Of a stretch of 64,000 nt of DNA, positions 57,817 to 64,000 are shown one piece after another (position 1 is the first letter of the stretch; each line of letters starts with the position of its first letter). The notes under the pieces are model-generated. The model saw only the letters and a list, made by a program, of their open reading frames with translations, searched no databases and was not told the DNA's origin. The stretch is from Chondrus crispus (Eukaryota; Rhodophyta; Florideophyceae; Gigartinales; Gigartinaceae), in assembly GCF_000350225.1 (NCBI RefSeq), contig NW_005178845.1, forward strand, positions 41,043 to 105,042, given 5' to 3'. The translations under genes and the position numbers were made by a program.

Positions 57817-58501
57817 TGTAGCATAAACACCCCCAGCGATAGGGGTGTATGCACAGTTCGACCGAGACCCTTGTCGATCGGGAAGACGGGGGTCAAGCAG
57901 GACACCAGCTAACGGCACCGGGCAGCGGGCCCGGGTAGCGTGGTAGAGCGGGAACGGGGAGGACGCCGGTACGCACGCGCGAGCGGTTCGACGCCTCGAC
58001 GCCCCGGCGCGGTGCTGGGTAACGATCCAGTACCGACGGGCGGAGGCGGAGCCCGCTTGTGGGCGTACCGCGCGCGTCCTCAACCCGCGCTCAGTGCCGC
58101 TCTAAGGTAGTTAGCGAGCGCTACCTTAGAATAAGCGGGAAGTCGGACCTTGACGGTCGGTGGGTGACAAGTCTGTGCTTGTCCTCCTCCACCGCCGCCG
58201 GTCTGCTCCATACTTAATATACAAAACAACCTATAACACTACAGTACCGAAGTACTGTAGTGGTCTACTGTAGCACAGATCGGACAGTACTGTAATACTG
58301 TCAGCCATCGAGGCTGACAGTGCACGTGTGCGCGCGCGCTTCCGTCCCGCGCGGTACACTTTTACACGTGTTCATGCATGCGCCCTGTACCCGAGGGGTA
58401 CACGTGGCCACGCGCGGTAGTACTGTAGAGCATCGAGCTCTACAGTATTAGATCCCGTTGTTGATCTAATCTAACTAAAAAGCCCCGGGGGGTTATACTA
58501 T
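57817..58501 (+). repeat. LTR copy B of the CACGTG-hairpin family
   Basis: Begins TGTAGCATAAA and ends near GGGGTTATACTA. It carries the hairpin TCTAAGGTAG/CTACCTTAGA (58101-58130) immediately before AATAAGC, a TACTTAATATAC box (about 58210), and hairpins 58237-58262, 58298-58320 and 58421-58447, with CACGTG words between. It is followed at once by an ORF and then protease and RT on the same strand, so it is best read as a 5' LTR. Confidence 0.8.
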
Positions 58502-58508
58502 AGACCGC

Positions 58509-58955
58509 ATGCCACCTTACGTTCCTCTACTCACCGACGAGGAGGCACGCTACGCTGCGACGTTCGAGTCGACGGATGGCAGCGCGTACATTTTCTGGCT
58601 GTGCTGGACGGACGGCCACGCCATGTACGCCTGCCCGTTCCTGTCGCCTGAACAACGAACGTTAACGGCGTGCAGGAACTACCGCTATCATATGGAGACG
58701 ATTCCCTGGATGCGCAATCTCATCCAGCAGGCCCGCGGCGAGGTGACCCGAATCGTTCGGGTGGGGGTGTCCGTATCGCACCTCGTGAAGGCGGGTACAG
58801 GTACCCGGGAGTCGACCAAAGGGATCGACGTGACCCTCGTGGGGCGGGTACGGGGTATCGCCGTGGAGATAAAAGAGGCAACAGGGGCCGTCCCGAGTTG
58901 CCTCAAGGAGTGCAGAACGCCATCATGTTCCCCCAAAATTGGGCGGGGGATCTGA
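58509..58955 (+). pseudogene. First ORF after LTR B, gag zinc-knuckle-like
   Basis: 148 codons. Residues of about 28-50 read FWLCWTDGHAMYACPFLSPE followed by QRT, which resembles the CxxC…GH…CPxLxPExR zinc knuckle at the end of gypsy Gags, with the second Cys replaced by Asp. RNYRYHMET follows, as usual after such knuckles. The capsid part of gag is absent, so either this element is 5'-deleted between LTR and knuckle, or the LTR was inserted into gag. Confidence 0.5.
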
Positions 58956-59639
58956 ACCCCCAGCTCACTGAAGGAGACAGAGGATAACCAGTTCTCGATG
59001 CCCCTAAAATATTGCAACGGCCGGACGTTGCAAGTCAAGGTCGCAAAGTATTTGAGTACTTCGTAGAAGATGCCCAGCCGGGGTGGGGGAACGTCTTGCA
59101 CCGCCCCAGCCACGGATCCGTCGATGCACTAGCTAACGATAGCCAATCGATTAGGTCTGATAGCCCGGGTAGTTGGGAACCACCATAAAGACGGTTACGT
59201 TCGCGCGGTCGGGTGAGCCGTCTTGTCACATCAGCCTAGACCAGTCACGATTCAACCCCGGCGGAGGAGGGGAATTTTCACCGATAATATTCCCCTCGAC
59301 CCTGCACGAGCGCACTGAAACTCTCGTAAGTCTGGTGCGAGAGGAAAAAGACGCCGAGGCAACCGTGAGCCCGGCGCACATGGAAGAAGGAATTGTGGCA
59401 ACCATAAGCCCAGTGCCTAACAAGAAGGGTATCTAACGCCCCGGCGGCCTGACCCAAGGGGGTCCGGGGCCGCGAGAAGAAATTAAACCGCGTTCGAACG
59501 CGACCTGTCGCGAGGACGTGGCCGAATGAAGGACGCCCCGCGACCAAGTCCGAAGGACGCAGAAGAGAACTCGGAACCCGCTCCGGCGGCCCAAGCGGAA
59601 CGACCTCGCCGAGCCGTCAACGCCGAAGGTAATCGACTG

Positions 59640-60246
59640 TGTCATCAGCTTGATGACATGGAGGACATTCAACGTGCTCGTCTCGGTAGCGACCGACGGA
59701 AACGCGTTCAAGCCTCATACCATTGCAGTCGATACCTGCTCGGGATATAACTTGGTCAGGAAGGCGGACCTTCTTCCCGGCTGGACACGCTACGTCTTAC
59801 TCCACGCGTCCCTGCCACGGTTGGCAGGCGCGAACGGTAACCCTCTCAAGCTGACCACGGTCGTGCAGCTAGTCGTCCGCCTACGGAACACGACGTTCTG
59901 TATTTCGTTCGGGGTCGCCGACCAGCTCGTGGATCCCATCCTTCTGGGCACCTCGTTCATAGATGCCCACGTTCCAAGTATCTACATCGACGCGCAGAGG
60001 CTCGACCTCTGCGAAGGCAGATTCCTTGCCATCGTGGATGGGAAGGGGGATCCGTCTCACCCAACTCGGCGCCACGGCCTCCAATCAAGTCGAGCCGACG
60101 TACGCCAAGAAGCCCCACAAGCGATCCAGGTCGCCCGCTGGGTCACGATCCCCGCTATGTCGCAAGCACTAATACGCGTCACCACCGCGGGAAACGCCTC
60201 GTTTTCTTGGAACCGAAGTCGTCACTCCAGCGTTGACACGGAGTGA
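59640..60246 (+). pseudogene. Retropepsin of the LTR B element
   Basis: The frame from 59650 has TIAVDTCSGYNLVRKADLLP, in which the catalytic D-T-G-S reads D-T-C-S (Asp codon at 59731). Next come RYVLLHASLPRLAGANGN, LRNTTFCISFGVADQLVDP and ILLGTSFIDAHV, the ILLGxxFI block of Ty3/gypsy proteases. The replacement of the active-site Gly by Cys should inactivate it. It leads into a linker in another frame (60243-60464: TNGVEILPNQTLDVIVAIFS). Confidence 0.8.
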
Positions 60247-60664
60247 GGCTGACGAACGGTGTGGAGATTCTGCCGAATCAGACCTTAGACGTGATCGTGG
60301 CGATTTTTTCGCGCCAAGTGCGGCGGCTCCCGAAGCAATTAGTCGTCGGGTACTCGAAGAGCAATCCGCTAGCGATCCTGCCGCCGGACCCCGAGTCGGG
60401 GCGGAGATCGATCACGCGCTGCATCTCACCGACTAGAAGTGCAAGACGGGAGAGGAGGAGCTGACCGACCAAGCTCCCCGGAAAATAAGACCTCCGAGAA
60501 AAATCACGCCGGCACCGACGAACAGCCAACGGAGTGCCCAGCACTGACGGAGGGCACTGCACAAACCACAGATAAGGATCCCAAAAAATTCGCCGGAGGA
60601 TTGGGAAAAAGAAATGGACTTGTAATACATCGATAATGGTAAGCTCTGCGTACGAGTACTCGAC

Positions 60665-61664
60665 ATGATCCGTAAGAAGTCGAGTCTGTGGAGCCCTGCG
60701 CTCGGCACGATGCGAGCAGCGGAGCACCGCATACCACTCGAGGCGGGAACGAAACCGATTCGTTCTATGCCTGACCAAAAGGGGCCCACCAGGCGTGAGA
60801 TGGTCGCGAAGGAGGTCAACAAGATGTTGAACGCTGCGGCTATCGAACCTTCGAGCACCGAGTGGACGTCCTCGGTGGTGCTCGTTCCGAAGAAAGGTGG
60901 CTCTCTTCGGTTTTCCGTTGACTACCGACGTCTCAACGCCAAGACGGCAGTGGATTCGTATCCGGTGCCCCGGATGGACGACTGCATCAAGTCGTTAGGG
61001 GATGCAGCCGTGTTCACGAAGTTCGATTTCAATTCAAGATACAGGCAAATCCTGATCGCGCCGGAGGTCCAGGACAAGACCATTTTCACCACGCATATGG
61101 GTACGTTTCGCCGTTTGCGAATGGCCTTCGGACTCAAAGGGGCACGGGCCACCTTCCAACATGCATTGGGTATCATCTTGTCCGACGTAAGAAAGCAGAT
61201 ATGTCTCGTATATCTCGACGTTGTCATCGTTTTCTCCCGAACGCACGAGGAACACCCCGAACATCTCGGCACTGTCTTGAGCTTATTGAGAACTGCCGGT
61301 AGTTTTACTCCAGTTCAAGAAGTATAGCTTCTTCAGACCGAAGCTGCATTACCTCGGCCACGTGATGTCTTCTGCTAAGCTCAGCGTGGCCGACACGGCT
61401 GCCGGCGCCTTCAAGACGTCCGCGTTCCCGAGGAAGCTGACGCAGGTGCACTCGTTCCTCGGGGCGTGCAACGTTTACTGCCTTTTCGTCAAAGGTTTCG
61501 CCAAGATAACGCATCTGCTAGGCGACATGACATGCAAGGATACCGAGCCCGATTTCAACAAACCGACGAAGGTCCAGCTTCAAAGCGTTCGAAGATGTCG
61601 AAGCACGATGATTGCTCCGCCCATCCCTGCCCTTCCGCGGTACGGCCGGCCGTACAGTACATGA
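60665..61664 (+). pseudogene. Ty3/gypsy reverse transcriptase of the LTR B element
   Basis: Long frame 60665-61327: EHRIPLEAGTKPIRSMPDQ, EVNKMLNAAAIEPSSTEWTS, SVVLVPKKGGSLRFSVDYRR, AVFTKFDFNSRYRQILIAPE and TTHMGTFRRLRMAFGLKGA. It then has the palm box YLDVVIVFSRTHEEH, where the second Asp of YxDD is Val (61211-61222). A frameshift near 61300 moves the thumb into another frame (LHYLGHVMSSAKLSV, VHSFLGACNVYCLFVKGFAK, to 61664). RNase H begins INTDASAY (61669 on) and breaks off at about 61740. Blocks are well conserved, so the copy is younger than the element at 10-14 kb. Confidence 0.92.
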
Positions 61665-61831
61665 TCAATACAGATGCAAGCGCTTACCACACGACGAGGC
61701 CGACGACGGGCGTCTTCTCAGATATTGGCCGTATTCGTTAAAGTCAGCGCCCTGACAGCGAGGATTGCGATGGGGAAGATATTGCATCACTCGTTCTGTC
61801 GGCAACTCGCGACAGTGTACCGTCGCGAAAG

Positions 61832-62415
61832 ATGGGTAGACAAGAAGGTGCGAATGTTCCCCGAAGAATATCCCGGCGTAAAAGGGCAGCGGTTGAAGAA
61901 GACGATGATGAGGTTGTCGCCGAGACTCCTCCCCGCAAACGAGTCCAACACCCAACCCCGCATTTCACAGGATTCAGGCAGTCAGAGAAAGCTCTTGTAC
62001 GAGAAGCCGAATCTCGCTTGGGGACTCCGACGCAAGCCGTTCGCCACGCATCGTGTCACATTCGAATCATTGACTCCCAAGGTGGGTCGCAGAGTCTTTC
62101 ACCAGGTCTTACGGTCCAAAGCGGACAGGAGCAGCCCAATCCAAATGCAAAGCTTCTTTCCAAAAAAGCGATTCAGAAGTCTCATGAATCCATAAGGCAA
62201 CTGATTTCGCAGGCCTTCACATAGCTGAAGCAGCAAATAATTGACGTTGAGAAGTCGCTCGAGAAGAAGATGGAGAAGTGTGACGACGCCACGAACTTTG
62301 CTATCCGTGTGATGGCAGGGTTATCAAAGAGCAAGGATTCGCGACAGTTTATAGCTGCTCAACTCGCCCCTTGCCTCAAGTATATTCAGGAAAGTTCTAC
62401 AATCATATATTAGGG
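61832..62415 (+). pseudogene. Unknown broken gene, first part
   Basis: The frame 61832-62224 starts MGRQEGANVPRRISRRKRAA followed by VEEDDDEVVAETPPRKR, a possible bipartite nuclear localisation signal beside an acidic run. It ends at a TAG but continues in the same frame with LKQQIIDVEKSLEKKMEKCD, DATNFAIRVMAGLSKSKDSR and QFIAAQLAPCLKYIQE, a predicted coiled coil. I recognise no family. It starts about 90 bp after the point where the gypsy RNase H is cut. Confidence 0.45.
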
Positions 62416-63668
62416 ATGCAGTTCATCAGTACTGTGATGGAAGCAGTGACAGGGTGCAGAACGAATGAGGAGGAGCCGGATATGAAGGACGTTGTGTTGG
62501 CAGTAGAGAGTGTGATTCATGGGCTGGTTTTCCGTCGATTGCCTCGCGAGAAGCCCATGGAAGCGCTTCCAAGTCCGAAGCCCACATTTTCGCTTGTCGC
62601 TTTCTTTGGGAGTTGTGCTTACCTCTGATCATGACGGCCCAAAACAACCCGACGATTGGAGTTGATCGAGTTGTTATCGGGGATGAGGCGTCCGGTATTC
62701 CTCGCCCGAAGTGGCTGCGAAAACGTTTTGTGAGGAAGAGCTTCATAAATGATGTCCTATCGAAGGATGACGTGTCAACGTCCAACGGTAGGGGCGCGCC
62801 AGTGAGTCGACCGCTAGAGGGAGCAACGGGAGCGATGTCGGAGGAGGCAGTGGAAAGACAGACACTTGGAGAAGATATTTTGAAGATGGTGAACTAGCGA
62901 AACGTGCAGCATATAAACAAGTCAAGGGATTTTGTGAGGAACGTGTTCTTCATCCAGATGGGGTTCCACTGGCACGGAGAGGTATCCCCTGCATTCCTCT
63001 CCAGCCTTGTGAGAAGTCCGTTGCCTTTCAAATTCGGTGAAGTGCCCTTTGCCGAGGTTTGGAAATCCGGAGTGGAAGAAGCGACATGTTCCAAGAACTT
63101 GAAGAAGTGGCGGGAGCTTCTCGATGCACACCTAGAAGACTTGTCGATAAAGGTGGAGTATAAGTTTGAAGTATTTCGGGAAAAGCCATTCGTTAGGAGC
63201 GGGGAGAACAAGACTCTACGTCGAAATATGAACTTTCTGCTGATGACACTTTTGTACTGCCAACGATTCGTTCACAGTTTGAAGCCTGCTGACTTCTTGG
63301 CCTTACATTCATGCTCAATGATGGTGGTATATGTAATAGCCTGCTTGTTCAGAGAAATGGTTACTTTATATCGCAACAACGCAAGAATGTTACCTGATGA
63401 ACATCAGCCGGACTTCGCTGACAGGAGCATTGAAACTCTCGCTCTAGATCTAGTCCTTGCTTCCGCGAAGAGTCGTCAGAACCTTCTGTACTCCAAAGTG
63501 CTTCGTTTGACCACAGAAGATTACAACAGAATGAACTTGAATGAGATGGCAGATGAAGAAGAAGAAGATGCGTATGGGAGCGATCTATTTATCAGAGCCG
63601 AAGAAGATGCAGAAAGAGTGGAAACGGATGAAGAGATAGTTGCCCTGCAGAAGGTATCGTTTGAGTGA
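62371..63668 (+). pseudogene. Unknown broken gene, second part
   Basis: 62371-62628 reads ILGMQFISTVMEAVTGCRTN and KDVVLAVESVIHGLVFRRLP. After a shift 62613-62897 continues IPRPKWLRKRFVRKSFIND to an in-frame TAG. The same frame then gives the 254-codon ORF 62904-63668: SRDFVRNVFFIQMGFHWHGE, EATCSKNLKKWRELLDAHLE, KTLRRNMNFLLMTLLYCQRF, a hydrophobic SMMVVYVIACLF, and an acidic tail (NEMADEEEEDAYGSDLF…). The last ORF is intact and protein-like. Its relation to the first part is inferred from strand, spacing and style. It may be a host gene or an ORF of an unknown element. Confidence 0.5.
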
Positions 63669-64000
63669 GTAAAGACAGATGAATTGTTGTAGTGTAAGAA
63701 TGTCTCTGTGAGGGTAAGGATTAGGGAACTACACTTTCATGAAATATGACACAAAATTGAAGGTCTTTTGAGGTACATGGAGTTGTAATCAATGACTCTG
63801 GAGTACATGATATTCAATGGGATTTGAAGAGCATGTTTCAATGCTTGATCACGAATCAACTTCGAAGTTGATGTTGGAACAGAGACTAGCAACTTCCTTG
63901 CAATGTATCTCATCCCTGACTAGGACGTAAGGAATTGTCACCTTCAGTGTCGCAAGCACTTCGACCCGCTCGGGGGCTGGAGTCAGTATCCTTTCTAGAT
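63669..64000. other. 3' flank of the unknown gene
   Basis: No further ORF of note before the window ends; no polyadenylation hexamer of the AATAAA type is seen directly after the stop. Confidence 0.5.

Overview
This is nuclear DNA from a eukaryote. One gene has GT-AG introns with CTAAC branch-like sites, TATA boxes and AATAAA-type signals occur, and most recognisable coding sequence is decayed eukaryotic transposable elements. No operons, rRNA genes or CRISPR arrays are visible. The organism is not proven by the sequence; a transposon-rich alga or other protist (for example a florideophyte red alga) is my low-confidence guess.

Layout. 0-9.6 kb is gene-poor: hairpins, a nested inverted-repeat element (about 3.0-3.4 kb) and a compact trio of small minus-strand ORFs (5.3-6.0 kb). 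9.66-16.4 kb is a decayed Ty3/gypsy element (gag, protease, RT, RNase H, integrase on +) between two diverged LTR-like repeats, with a possible BEL/Pao integrase tail on the minus strand inside it. 17.0-17.25 kb is an 81-bp tandem repeat. 18-19.1 kb is a minus-strand pogo/Tigger-like transposase relic. 19.5-23.1 kb is the most unusual locus: a broken gene with an AT-hook, an apparent D-D-E triad and a C2HC-like finger. 23.4-26.2 kb holds relics of unknown genes. 27.6-29.1 kb is a minus-strand Copia-like gag/protease relic, and 30.0-30.6 kb a minus-strand PIF/Harbinger (DDE_4) relic. 30.7-31.3 kb has tandem repeats and ACACGTGT motifs. 32.5-33.1 kb is a gag-like relic. 34.4-34.6 kb has three consecutive hairpins with almost the same eight-base loop.

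The best intact host gene is a four-finger C2H2 zinc-finger gene at 39.7-40.5 kb with two inferred introns; the first is a multiple of three long, is open, and carries a 24-bp tandem repeat. A second PIF/Harbinger transposase (42.4-43.7 kb, frameshifted) and a pogo/Tigger-like relic (45.2-45.8 kb) follow.

45.8-61.7 kb is a GC-richer nest of LTR retrotransposons. One LTR family appears at least three times (45802-46481 +, 57817-58501 +, about 53760-54390 -), with end fragments near 49.34, 50.23 and 50.72 kb. It carries CACGTG motifs and hairpins whose stems change in a compensated way between copies. Gag, protease, RT and integrase pieces are present, but the RT has YLDV for YxDD and the protease DTCSG for DTGS. 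After the truncated RNase H at 61.74 kb, an unrecognised broken gene runs to 63.67 kb. Apart from the zinc-finger gene, almost everything reads as mobile-element debris at different stages of decay.
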